A DNA stretch of 64,000 bases, from the NCBI GenBank assembly GCA_024362935.1, contig JANCRA010000011.1, forward strand, positions 6,999,501 through 7,063,500, given 5' to 3'. Below, piece by piece: positions 25,417-37,560 of the stretch. The stretch is from Setophaga petechia (lineage: Eukaryota > Chordata > Aves > Passeriformes > Parulidae). The position numbers and the translations under genes were made by a program. The notes below the pieces were generated by a model. The model ran no database searches. It saw only the letters and a program-made list of their open reading frames with translations, and was not told the DNA's origin. Position 1 is the stretch's first letter, and each line of letters opens with the position of its first letter.

Positions 25417-26256
25417 TCTAAACTCAAAAGGAGACTTTCTCTGAGAAGATATTGCATTTTGGGGAATTCATTTGGAAGCAATTACCAAAGTGCTGAATGC
25501 TCAGTAGTTGAAACCCAGTGAAAAGATGAATGTAGATTGCTTTATGAGAGATTCAATAGAGTCAGTCTGAATGATCCAGAAGTTTTATATTAGGAAATAG
25601 TATAATGTTCCAGTTTAAAATGGGAACTTTTTCAGTTTCTCAAAATATGTGGAATTTATTAAGTCTATGTATAAAACACAAATGCAAAGGTGGAGATAAT
25701 ATTTTTCTTCTATAAGTAGACTGACGTATTTTATAAATACTTGAAAAGATTATGTAAAAGGTGACTTTCAAATTAAAATTTAATTAAATTTATAAAAAGT
25801 TCTTGTGAGTTTATTTCCATCAAAAAAGGCATATTGGAATTTACTAAAGCCAATAATGAGAATATTTAAATAATGTGTCAAATGGTTGAGGATTTTATCA
25901 AAACAATATTTTATTTTTTAAAAAATGCAAAAAAAGTTTTTCCTGTGAAGCATTGCTCTTTCACCCCTCTTTTAATCTTATGCAGCAACATAACATGTTT
26001 TCTCTCCAAATTTTTTTCTCCATATTGACTTTATTTCATCAGTGTTTTCTTCTTTTTCTCATAATATCAAAAGATTGCCTCTACAAATAATATCAGATAC
26101 CAGGTTAGTCACCTGACTAAAATATTTGTATTTTCCTTTTTTCATAATTTCCCACTCTGTTTATGGTTATTGACTTTTGATTATGTTTCCAGCTTCTTAA
26201 ATAGCAGTCTGTGGAGAATTAATTTAAAAAAGAAAAGAAATAGTGAATATCCAATA

Positions 26257-26314
26257 TCTAGTCTCAATTTAAAGAACTCATTATATTTAGCAAGTTCTTT
26301 AAATTGAGACTAGA
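26257..26314. repeat. Perfect 22-bp inverted repeat with 14-nt loop
   Basis: The left arm (26,257-26,278; starts TCTAGTCTCAATTT) is exactly complementary to the right arm (26,293-26,314; ends AAATTGAGACTAGA), with 22 of 22 pairs and a 14-nt loop rich in A and T. The pairing stops abruptly on both sides. The size (58 nt) is near that of a small microRNA precursor, but real precursors usually have mismatches, and no known microRNA is recognised. A template-switch mutation that copied one arm in inverted orientation is an equally good origin. Confidence 0.9.
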
Positions 26315-28559
26315 GCACCCACTTAACTGTATTTTCATTCTTAAACAAGAATTCAAAATCTGACTTGGAAAACCTGCTAGACATAATCACATATTTTGGT
26401 GTTATTCTTGAAGAGGAATATTTGCTTTTATTCTCTAGTAATGGGAAAATATCATTTCATTCCACTATTATTTCCAAAGGTTGGAGTATTGGACTATATA
26501 GTGTGCAGACTCGCATTCAAAGTGCATTTTTTAATCTCAAAGGCACAACAGGCAGATTTTAAAAAGCAATGGACTTCAAAATAGCAGTCACAGGTAGAAA
26601 TTCACACCTAATGAAGAAGATTCACAGTTTGCATTTTAGAGTGTATTGACTGCCCTGCACTCTCAAGGAAGTGTGTGAGATGGCTGCTGAGAGCATGGAA
26701 AGCACTGTGAGTGTTGCTGGGTCTTCCACAAAAAGAAATGTGTGCTCTGCAACACTTGGTTCTGAAGTTTCAGAACTACTTCTTCATTGTAAATATTTAT
26801 TGTTTTGTGAGAAAATGAGAGGAAAGGAACACTGGTATAGTAGAAGGCAGTAGTTCTTCCTGTTTCCCATGGGTATTCAGAAGATTTGGGCTGGCGTATT
26901 TGAAGTATGTGGCTTTCATGAGAAAAACTGGGTCAAAGACTTTAGGTTTACTCAAATATTCAGAGTTAAAAATCTTGAATTTACCCAGAAAATTGAAATA
27001 TTTGGGAGAAGAAAAATAGTTTCTTAATTCAAACTGAATATTTAAGATCTACACTTAAATCTCATAATAACAAGATAGATAGAATAGGGATTGGCAGACC
27101 CTAATGGACATATGCTTTTATGCTTAAACCAGTTTATAAAATCAGTAAATACAGAAATAATTATTTATTTAAACATAAATTTCTATTAATGGCATTCTGA
27201 TCTGAATTTACCAGCAGAAACTCAAACTCAGTGGACTTTGAAATCTTTTCTCTCAAAAATTTTGCAATGTTAACAAAAAAAATCCATAAGACTGAAACAT
27301 GGTGAAATTAGCAATGTGTGAGATCAGTCCTTGTCAATGCATTCACTAAAGGATTTACATTGGAAGAGCTTCGGTTTAAGCCTTTATAAAACCCAGATAA
27401 ACTGCACAGTTGGATAACTGGACTTATCTTCACATTCAGCTGTGTACTGGCCAGCCTTAACTAAACAGTTTCATGAAACTTTTGTTGAAAGTCAGGCTCA
27501 GATATTTGGAGAATTTAAATGCAAGCCAATGTTTCTCTTTTAACACCTTGCTTCTTTGAAGTATTGACATGTATATCGAATTTTAAAAATTCAGTTGTGA
27601 ATTTCTAGAAAACTTGTGGGACTTCCCTACAGTGCTTTACATGAATGAGCATTTACTGAAAGGAAATGAAGCTTTATCAAGCAAGACTGATGCTTACAAG
27701 AACCACAAAAGCCTGTCAGAGTTTCTGATATGAAATGGTTTCCTCTATGTGGATACTATGGTAAGTTTCCAAAATATTTACAGAATTTTAAGCAGTTCTA
27801 TTTGCAATAACATACTCATGCTTTCTATGTTCAAGTGGGAATAATGCAGGTAGAAACAAATACTCTTTATACGTTGTCCATTTTTATAAATTGTTGTATT
27901 CCTTATTTTGAAATTATTTAAACTCATTTTTAAATCTTCTATTAAAGTACTGCTACGATTCCTTCCTGTAATGAGCTACCACAAACATACTGACAAATAT
28001 TTTGCTTGTCTTATGATGGTTCAATGCTGGAAATACTATTTTGATTCTTTATGTTCTGTCAGAAAAGTCTGAGATTGGACAAAATTATGACTTTCAAATG
28101 CTATATTCATAATGTTTGTACGGTCTCTTCATGTCTCCTTTGAAGGTTGACTTGGTTTTGTTTTTTTCCTCTCACAACTATTATGGACACTTGCTCATTG
28201 TTAAGAAGGTGTTGTTTCAGACTGCAGTTGTACGGTGAATGCAAGTAAAATTATAATATTTAGGAACTATAAAAGTTCCCTTCCTAGTGTATAAAGTTTA
28301 GTTGATTTGAGATATGGCAAATTAGGACCTCTCATTTATTTTAGCATGACTAGAAAAGTACCGTGACTTGGGTTAAGTTAACCAACCTTCATGAGAGTAT
28401 CTTGTGCTTCTCTGAATTTATTCTGTGTTGTGTAATGTTCCTTGTAATTACTAGTGTATCATCTTTCTCCATTTTAACACCTTTTCCAAACAGAACATAT
28501 CATGGTAAGATATTTTAAATTATGGATCTACTTAGTTATTGACAGACATTAAACACAGT

Positions 28560-29083
28560 ACCACAGAACCACTGAATAGGTTGGATTGGAAGAGACCTTT
28601 AAAGATTGCTAAATCCAACCATCCTGCCAAGGTGTCAGGTGCCAATATATCAGGTTTATTCAAGTAATGACCAATTTGTCCTTGAACTCTTCCAAGAAAG
28701 GGGCATCCAGAACCTCTCTTGGTGACCTGGTGCAGTGTCTCACCAGACTTTTCCCAAAGAATTTCTTCCTTATGTCTGGTCTAAATCTACCCTTTTTCAA
28801 TTTATATTCATTGCTCTTTGCCCTGACACTACAGGCCTTTTTTAAAACCTCCCTCCATCTCCCTTTCAAGTCCTGTTTAAACCTTGAAAAACCATAATAA
28901 GATCCCTGTGGAGTATTTCCTTCTCCAGGCCAAACCACCCACTCTCTCAGCCATTTTCTTAGGAGGTTTCCAGCCCCAATCTTTTTCATAGATCTCCTCT
29001 AGACCTGCTACAACAGGTTGAAGTTTTTTCTTTGTTCTGGGGATACCAGAACTAGGTGCAGTGCTCCTAGTGCAGTCTCATGA
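28560..29083 (-). mobile_element. CR1 LINE fragment (3' end, older copy)
   Basis: On the minus strand the element ends near 28,560 with the diverged equivalent of the CR1 tail and runs to about 29,083. Typical CR1 3' landmarks are visible in reverse orientation: GGTTGGATTGGAAGAGACC (plus text at 28,580-28,598), the AAGAATTTCTTCCTTATGTC segment (28,757-28,776), and CTTCTCCAGGCC (28,920-28,931). The minus frame 28,660-28,989 keeps the end of ORF2 (RFRPDIRKKFF and SPREVLDAPFLEEF are recognisable CR1 ORF2 C-terminal motifs) open for 109 codons. The copy is 5'-truncated and inactive. Confidence 0.9.
28660..28989 (-). pseudogene. Remnant of CR1 ORF2 C-terminus, still open
   Basis: The frame is 109 codons long and lies wholly inside a truncated CR1. 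Residues about 65-105 (RFRPDIRKKFF ... SPREVLDAPFLEEF) correspond to the end of the CR1 endonuclease/reverse transcriptase polyprotein, beyond its catalytic domains. The first methionine is only an internal codon of the ancient ORF2. The frame has no endonuclease or reverse transcriptase motif and no start context of its own, so a host protein is unlikely, although such tails are often mispredicted as genes in bird genomes. Confidence 0.75.
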
Positions 29084-32000
29084 TATGTACTCAGTTTAAA
29101 ACAACAATGAGCCAAATATTTTTGTTTTGGAAAAAAATATAATAAAATAGTCTTCAGAAAATCTGGCTTGTGGCTGGATTTAACATTACTAATAACTCAG
29201 TATGGCTTTTTCTCTATCATCTGACAGAAAGATCCCTATATAAATGGAAGGCAAGAAAATGTAGGGTCTCCCAGAAAAACTGTGATGCATATAAGTATTC
29301 AATCAGAAAAGATGTTAGCACTATAGGCCCTCTCTTTCCAACCACACTTGCCTCTTTCTCAGAATAAAACTATCTATGGAGCTGGAAAAAAACCCCATTC
29401 ACCACATAACTTTAAAATGTCTATATCTGATAAACTGGCATTTGAAAATATTATTTTTGGATATAGGGGGCTAGAGGGAGGTGATGAGGGGGTCCTTATG
29501 AGTGATGCTGGCCAGAGCACCTGTTGTTCCTTCATACTGGAAAAACAAAGCAAAACTTCCCAAGGCTGTGCAGCAATCATTGGTATGAAAAATAAGGGCA
29601 ATGTAGAGTGAAAAACGGAGAGGTGGCTAGGGTTTCCTTGGTGTGCTGACTCAGAGAAGGTTTGGTAGGGAGTTCAAAGCCTTCTTGGCAGAAAATAAGG
29701 AGCAAGGTTAACTTCTTTTTATTTATGCTCCTGTGTAAAAGATTTCCTCATCATATTCCCGGCATAAAGTTTTGTGATAACTCTTATGAGAAAAAAGATT
29801 TTGACCTTCTCATCTTTTCCCCAGTTAGTTTAGACAACATCTTGTAGTACTACTACAGAGAGGACTAGAATGGGATATAGAAGAAAGTGACTCTTTTAAA
29901 AAAAATTTAAAATTTTGGTTTGAAAACAATCCAAGTCCTTTCCAGTTAATCATAATAGGGAGAGACAAAAATGTTTAAACTTGTGTGTCAAATTTCTGAA
30001 TTACAGCATTTTTCGTAAGATAGATTTTTATCTCTTGTAATGTTTCCCAAAGATGAGCAGATGCAAAAAAAAATCCTTTATTTGCATAAGAGAAATCTTG
30101 AGGGCTGGTGGAAATGCAAGCGAGGGAGCAAATGACTTAACAAGTTCTGACTTTAATCTTTATAGGATTGCTTGAAAAAATTCTAGAATAGTTTATTAAT
30201 ATCACAAAGACACAATAATTTCTCCCACATGTCAGGTTTAACAGAACTTCTTTTTGAACAATCAATGCTGATACTCAGCAATTGGGGTTGAAAACTTCCA
30301 TGTCATTTTTTCTTCACAAATACAGGTAGTGATTATCATAGAGCAAATAGCTAGTCAATTAAATAATTTTTTAAGGAAAATAAGAGCAAAATTTTTAAAA
30401 ACTACATAATTAATGTAGTAAGTCTATCTGGATGTACCAATTAGATTTTCATCAAAAGATGTTCTGCAAACATGTGAGTATTTGTTTCTTCTATTTCTCA
30501 TTTGCTGTAATTGTTCAAGATTGGTGGTCACATTGATGAATAGTGCAGTGCATAAGGTTGAATAGTACCCCTTAATTATCCAGGTCTTTTGTAATTGTAA
30601 TCCCATCTCCCATCTCTCCCCAAGAGACTTTCTGTGTTTTACAGTAATTTGTCAAATATGCAACCAAGTAAAACATCAAGATAATAGGTATTGTGTTGAA
30701 TAACACACAATTTGTGTAGGATCCGGAAGAATCATCTAAACTACTTTGATTTTTAAGGAGACAAGCAGACACTTAAAAATAAGTGGAAATATAATATTAT
30801 ATCTATTTATTATTTTGATACCTTATTAATATTATTACATTATTTATGCTTGAGTATTGATTTATGGGAATCAGTACATATCATTGGATCAATGTGGCAA
30901 TTCACACTGCATAAACTTTTCTCTAAATTTGCCCCCAGATATATAAAGATTGTCCATGCATTTTAAATGTCAGGGTGGCAGCTAAAGTGTTTCTCCAAAG
31001 AGCATATTATCCAATATTTGTCTCAATATGCTCTGCTAAAGAGAAATTTTGATTCAACATTATGTCTTTTATAATTGTAAGATTTTAACAAGATCTGTTT
31101 AATTGACATTAGGTAATTAAATTATTTTTGACCTAGTCTATTTTAAACATGACTTACTAAAACTCAGCCTCGGCCATACCATGAATTTAATTGGCTAGCT
31201 GGATGGCAACAGAAAGGCTCATTCTTCAAGTTTCAACATTTTGTACTTTTACCCAGAATGTCTACATGGCTCCAACTCAGAAAAAGGAGCCCCTTTCCTG
31301 AGCACAGGGTGCAACTAAGCAATAACCAACCTCACTGCTTTCTGGAAAACTGCTGGTTTTATATGCAGAGTTTTGGTAAGGAGCTCATGGCTTATGGAAG
31401 GGGTTGGTTCAGAGGCAGAACTCCTTTCTATATTTTCAAAAAAGGGGAATAGAGCAGTTCTTACAAGCAGGTTTCAGCACTTCTGAGAGGGATCTTCTAA
31501 ATTCAACCTGTGCATAAATAAACTCAAATAATTTTCAGAAACTATGTTAATTTATATTTAAAATATACCTGGAATTAACTGCAGAAATAACATGATCTAT
31601 ATCCTTTTAGATATGAGAAACTGCTACATGATATAAGTATTCCCCTTCTCTCCCCAGTTCCTACCTTTACTTTTTTCACAGAAAGCAAAATTTTAGACTA
31701 CTTGTTTTGGCCAATTTATTTTGCCAATTGATTCAATATTGACACCTGTTTGATTGGCATGGTATCTAATTAACTGCTGTCCTGTGAGAGCTGCCTACAA
31801 TTTTGTTTGTACGGCACATTTTTTAGTGCTCTTCAGACCTCTGATCTGATGTCTGACACACTTGAAGTAACTAGAGCAGAAATCTAGTTAAAGTTCAATA
31901 CAGAGCAGAGCAATTTAAAGCCAGATTGCACTGTAAGCTAAAAGAGTGTAAGCTCTCTTTGTGTGCAACTCAGACTGCCTGCTTTGAAGTGGAATCTTAT

Positions 32001-34682
32001 CAAGAAAAGCCCTCGAGGCCTTGTCAATGGAGGAGATTGACTATGGTCTGCTAGATTATTTAAAGGTCATTATTTGGGAGAGATTGTTCAACAGATTTCA
32101 CACTATCTTTTTGAGATGCATGTATTTTTTTAACCATTACCAAGAAGGCATCTCTTTACTATTAAAATCTTGGAGGTTACAATTTTCACTGTTAGTTATG
32201 TTATTGTGCACAAATTAGGAGGAAAAGGATATTGGACACAACTGTGCAGAATCCCACAAACTGCAGTGGGCAGAACACAGCCTGTTTGCAGGACAGGTAG
32301 GATGGACTGATTGAAATGATAATGTCTTCAAATGCAGATCTTCTCAAGACTAAAGAAAAAAAAAATCTTGCAATTCTGGAGGAAATTAGAAATGCTAAAA
32401 AAATATGTTACTGTAATTTCATAATGCAGCAATATGGGACTTTTTTGCCTTTCTGGAACTGGGCAGTGAGAAACTTTCCTGTTGTACAAAATCTGTGGTG
32501 CTTGATGTTTTTTTTCGCCACAGCTTTTTTAACTGCTAATCAGTGTAAACAGGCTTATTTGTCTTTTGACTTTGAGGAGTGGTGGAAAAAATCCCAAGTC
32601 AAGAACAAGTTCTGTGGTGACTGCTATTAACCAGAGAGCTCTTTCCTTCCTGCAACTGATGACACGTTCCTCTGTCATCTTTTCTGAGAAAACTCACACC
32701 TCAGAGAGACATCCCAACTCTTAAAATTTACACGGCACTTCAAATCAGATAAGGAGTTTTGTGCAGCTATTCTGCAATGTATAAAATTTCTTCAGATACT
32801 ATTACAACTATGGACTACATAGCAATCTTCTTTGGTGTTCTCCATGAAGAAAATATAAAGTAATTATTGAAACAATATTATTAATGACCACCTGCTGAAA
32901 TCCAATTCTTCAGTGTTCTCCTGGCAAGGTATCTATGGTTAAGTCCTTCCAGAAAGACTTCATGATGAGTTCTTATATTAATGATACATTAAATGTTTTT
33001 ATTGTCCTCTCATAAATTACTATTTACTTACTACTAAGAATACCTCTTTCCACTCAAAATATGATGCTTTTGGTGGCAGATTCTGTAACATCTCTCAATA
33101 AAACTGTCTCACTTATCATCACATCACAATTGATCTCTAAGTATGCTACCACAGTTGACTTGTAAATATACCACAATTGAACTACAAACATAGCATTTTC
33201 CCTTAAAATTAAAAAAAGTATGTATTATGAGTGTGGATTGTGCATGTAGCAATACATGGCTGAATTAAAGAAGAGTGCAATATTTATATTTGTGCCTCAG
33301 TTATACAAAGGTCTCTTGGGATGTAGTACTGATCTACCTCTAGAGATTAAACTGTCTCTAAATGAGAAACCTATTTCCAACCAGTCCAAATATAACCAAT
33401 ATTCAGATATTACTAAAAGATCTCAGAGGGACATTGGCAAATTGATTAAATGTAATTGCAAAGAAACCTGTGGAAAAATATGTCATACCTTGAAAACAAA
33501 AGATTTAACAGCACTGAATTCAGTATGAAATACTGAGCAAAGAACAGATTTCTTACTTGTTCCTTAATGTTTTTCACAGCTTCAATCTTTTTAAAGCAAA
33601 ACCAAGCAAACTGCCTTATTTTATATACCTCATCTTTCCTTTCAAGACTAAAAATTTCTCTAGGGCATAGTGGGAACATCACCTCAGAATAATAAATTTT
33701 TAATGTTAAAATAAAATTTCTCCACTGAAGGCAAGATACTGAAATTCTAAGTTATCCAGTGAAATTAATGTATTTTCACAGACTATTTGAATAAGGATTG
33801 CAGTGAAAAACACTGTTGTGACTAATTGAATTTAAATGGAAAATTGGTAGAAATGTGGATGCATTGTTTTGAAGATGTTAGCATTTTTAATTAGATTGAA
33901 AAAATATAATTATGCTAATGCAGCAAATGCTAAATCAGCTTTGACTGCTTCTTTTGTCATGTATTCAAATCAGTTATATTACTCAAATCCTATTCCACAT
34001 GAGGAGAATGCAAAAATAGCACAAACTGGTTGGTAAATAAATCATTGTTCCATTTAAATTTTAATGTCTGAGGCCTTGAAACACTATTTGTAGTCAAATA
34101 GCCTTAATAATTTTATCTCAATATATTTTTAATTTTTTTTATCAGTGAAGTGAAGCTTGAGAGCTTTGTCTCTCAAAATCTTTTTTCTTCTCCAGAAAAA
34201 AAAAAATTATTTGATATTGCAGTGCAAGTCTACCTCTCAGAGTATTTAATCCACAGCTTTGAACAGTTCATAATGGGAATGCAACACAGAAAAAAAGACT
34301 TGTTTGTCATGATAAGTAGAAACATATTCCGTGTCTGGGCTTTAAGATTTGAACTAGTAAATTCACTTCCAGGTGAAGCTGAAAATGTTGGTGTTGTTGT
34401 CAAAACTCTACACTGTTAAGGATAATCCATTTGATATTCTTAATTTCTAAGACAGGCATATCACAACTGAGATCATTAAAGGCCCTCTGAAATGTGTGCC
34501 ATCCTTGACCAGAATGGAGTCTAAACCAAGAAGGACTAATCACCCATCTTTTGGGAGGTAGAAGCCAAGGTACCAGATTTTGGTTCTCTGAATTAAAGAA
34601 AACAAACTCCTTCCAAATCTCCCTACATCCTTTCCCTCTTGTCCTTTCCCTGTTCTGAGTTCAGTGGTTAGCCCTTTCAAAT
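29084..34682. other. Unique AT-rich non-coding DNA
   Basis: No gene is supported. The frames at 29,348-29,611 (plus) and 29,374-29,601 (minus) cover the same bases and look like chance. The 104-codon plus frame at 32,316-32,630 has no recognisable domain. A conserved-looking block lies near 31,725-32,030 and another near 33,830-34,100. A 7-bp stem (ATTGTGT/ACACAAT) occurs near 30,690-30,710. Confidence 0.65.
31725..32030. other. Candidate conserved non-coding element
   Basis: This is a motif-rich, run-poor stretch. It contains GACACCTG (an E-box of the ZEB/Snail type), TTGATTGGC, CTAATTAAC (homeodomain core) and a GAGTGTAAGCTCTC imperfect palindrome. It does not match CR1 or the LTRs and has no reading frame. 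The call is based on texture, with no conservation data. Confidence 0.22.
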
Positions 34683-34846
34683 GTGGGCACTGGAATGGGC
34701 TGCCCAGGGAGGCGGTGCAGTCACCATCCCTGGCGGGTTTCGGAGCAGACTGGATGTGGCGCTTGGTTTAGTTGGCAGGCTGAAGTGAGGTCATCAGTCC
34801 GACTCGATGCTCTCAAAGGTCTTTTCCAATCTAGCTGATCTTATAA
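34683..34846 (+). mobile_element. CR1 LINE 3' fragment (short)
   Basis: The text GGGCTGCCCAGGGAGG (34,698-34,713), GTCACCATCCCTGG, GATGTGGCGCTTGGT and GACTCGATGCTCTCAAAGGTC are CR1 3'-end landmarks in sense orientation. The terminal octamers have decayed to TGATCTTATAA. Only about 160 bp remain, the common form of heavily 5'-truncated CR1. Confidence 0.93.
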
Positions 34847-34959
34847 CAAATTCCTGCTCTTGGAGATAAAATTTTCATCTTGAAAATTCAAATGAAAACA
34901 AAGATTCATAGCAAACAAGCTTCTATGCCAATAATAAAACAAAACCCATGCACGCTCTT

Positions 34960-35085
34960 AAATATATGTATCTTCATACATGTGTATTGTATTTATAATA
35001 CATGTACATAATTTTCACATATATGCATAATTATGTACATGTATTTGTATGTATAAATATACACACATGTATATGCATGAAATAA
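34960..35085. repeat. Degenerate (TATG/TACA)n alternating stretch
   Basis: This stretch consists almost wholly of alternating purine and pyrimidine steps (TACATGTA, ATATATGCAT, ATACACACATGTAT). It looks like a decayed CA/TA microsatellite. Such text favours Z-DNA or unwinding, but no function is shown. Confidence 0.55.
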
Positions 35086-36639
35086 TTGCTTGCATGCTCC
35101 AGGGAAACATGAGTTTCCTTGGAAGATAAGAACAAAACAGTAGGAATTTTTCCAGAGTTACAAAAATATTTCTAGTTCTGAGTGACACAGTTTGCTGATG
35201 CTAGCTTATACTAATAAATAACAATATGATGATGCTGCCTGAAAATTAAGTTTGTGTTTTTAAATTAATTAGTCTTATGTAGACTTGAATCCTTGTTCTA
35301 AATTAAACCAAACATTTTAAAGGTGCCTGGACCTTTGGATCTAAGCAATGAATAGAAGATTTTCAATTCCATAAGCTTGAGCAAAAGGCAGCAAAACACA
35401 CCAAAAAGATATCAGGACCTTCAACATGAAGCAGAGTAGTTCCCAGAAGTCTAGATTAATAGGAGATATCCTGATACATCCAGAAGTGATATACTACAGT
35501 ACATTTCCATGACTGACAAGAAAACAATGTGATGTCAATTTTCTGGATTATTCTCACAGATGTAGAACAACTTGCTAATGTTTAACTTCTTTCTTTCAAT
35601 ATATTTATTACATGACAGAAATACGAAGTAAATTGCAACTGAAATTTTCTATTGTTATATTAAGAATTTTAATAAAAGCAAGGGTTTATTCATAGCAATT
35701 TCTCAAAGTCAGCACTTACTAAAGAAGTTATAAAAGGTAACAGAATGACAAGTAGAACTGCTTAGATAACTGGTAAAAGAAAATCACTACCCATTATATC
35801 CATGAAGGTGCATAAAATAAAACCAAAAATCCTCAAAGGAATAACAATTGGAAGTTAATATATCGCACAAATAAGCCATAGCCCACAACAATCCTTCCAG
35901 TCACTTTATTTGGAGATATCTTTTTTTGTAAGTTTTCAATATCTACTTGAATAGAAAAAATTTGGAGTGCTTCAAAGTCTTCCCTGGTGCATAGATTTTT
36001 AAGGGCCAGAAGAGTTTCATCTACTAGATTTTCCTCTACTGCACCTCCAGCAAACTAGCATTATATATTTCCAGAAGAAAGTCAATGGGATATTTTGGAG
36101 GATTTTTAAATATGGCAGCAGAATCCTGCCCTTAAAACACGGAAGTTTGGTATGGATGGTGACATATCTCTTGTTTTATATAACAAGGGTAACATACCTG
36201 ATTAAGTAATATTTTATTTATTTTTTAAGGTTGGATAAGACTTCTAGTGCTATCAAAGTAAAACAAGTATCAAGAACATTTGTGTGAATCTAGTTATGCA
36301 GTTTTTGTGCCCCATCTTGACTTCCCTTTTGAGTTCTTTTGAAAAATTTGTATTTGTCCCATGCTTTATCTTCTGTGGGGTCAATACACATGGGTATGCA
36401 GCTTTGCAAATGCTGCATCTTCAGACATGGCATCAACAAAAGCACTTTTATTCTTTTACTATCACAGCATAATGTGTCTTACTGCTACATAAATAGCAAG
36501 ATATAAAACATAAATGTTGAAGTGAAGCCCAGGTGTTGCTGCTGTGATAAGGCTTAATTACAAGAGATATTTTAGGTGAGATTCTCTGATTGAGCTTGGT
36601 GTGATTTTCTAACTGAATCTGTGGAGCTAGGAGGAAAAG

Positions 36640-36840
36640 AGAAACTTGTCACTATTATTGACTTTCTGCTCTCTGGTTCGTTTACAGAGAAGATTAATTA
36701 GGTGCTTTGAGCTACCAGAAAGCAATGGGAGATGTTTTGGCCACTGAAAAGCTAATAATAATCAAATTGAGTATTAATAAGATTTCTAATATGCAACAGT
36801 GCATAAACTTGCTAATCAGAAAAGGGAGGTTGCAAAATGT
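36640..36840. other. Candidate conserved non-coding element
   Basis: It contains GATTAATTAGG, GCTAATAATAATC and CTAATCAG homeodomain-type cores in a run-poor context. No repeat family is recognised. The assignment is by texture only. Confidence 0.17.
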
Positions 36841-37329
36841 TGTTTTTAAAACTGAATAAAAGAAATGTACATGGACAAATAGAAGAGCACCTTTTCAGAA
36901 TTCTGCAGAGTAACATATACTTTTGCATGTGCTTTTACTATATACTACATATAACTAGTTACTAACAAATTGTTGATCCAACATAGCCTCAAACCTAAAT
37001 TTTTATCTATTTACTTTAAAGAACAGACTCAGAATCTGCAGGCTGCAGAATGCCTACAGACCTTTTGCATTTTTACAAACTCTTTAATTGATTGCTAGAG
37101 CTGATTATTTAATTTAAAATAATGGCTTCCATTTTTTTCCAAATTACATATGCTAGTATGGTGAAACACCCTGTCATTCCTTCTCATTGTGTCGTCTGTT
37201 TGCATTTTGTGCTTCTCAATTTTGACAGCTCTGTCAATAAAACAGGCACATCTAATAGAGGTATAGATCTGACAGGTAGTCCTGTAAGACATAAATCACA
37301 AAGCTTGCAGCCTAATTTTACTATATAAG

Positions 37330-37560
37330 TCAGCATATATACTAATTACACTGGCTTTTATCTGCCCAGCAGCCATATTTATTTACAAACTCCAGAGATG
37401 GACGTGTGCATTTCCAGAATGCTGCAAAGTTAATGAAACCAATACAGACTGGATTAGCTCAGCTGTATTTTATGACTGCATTCTCTGATTAGATATTTAC
37501 CCTCATCATATTACCATTTACATGCACCTGATTAAAATGTGGTTTCATAGAGACTGAAGA
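37330..37560. other. Candidate conserved non-coding element
   Basis: This is a motif-dense block containing ATATTTATTTAC (forkhead-type), CTGATTAGAT, TTAATGAAAC and ACATGCACCTGATTAAAATG. The neighbouring sequence returns to simpler AT-rich text. No coding frame or repeat is visible. It is an inference without alignment. Confidence 0.22.

Larger units (their letters stand above)
19956..28559. other. Non-coding DNA with unexplained block and several hairpins
   Basis: Bases 19,956-21,020 are less AT-rich than their flanks and hold overlapping frames on both strands (118 codons plus at 20,227-20,583; 81 codons plus at 20,776-21,021; 75 codons minus at 20,746-20,973). None matches a family I recognise, although the position upstream of the LTR fragment would suit decayed retroviral interior. 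The rest, to 28,559, is ordinary AT-rich single-copy text with hairpins at 21,858, 23,769, 25,388 and 26,257, listed separately. No gene is supported. Confidence 0.6.
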
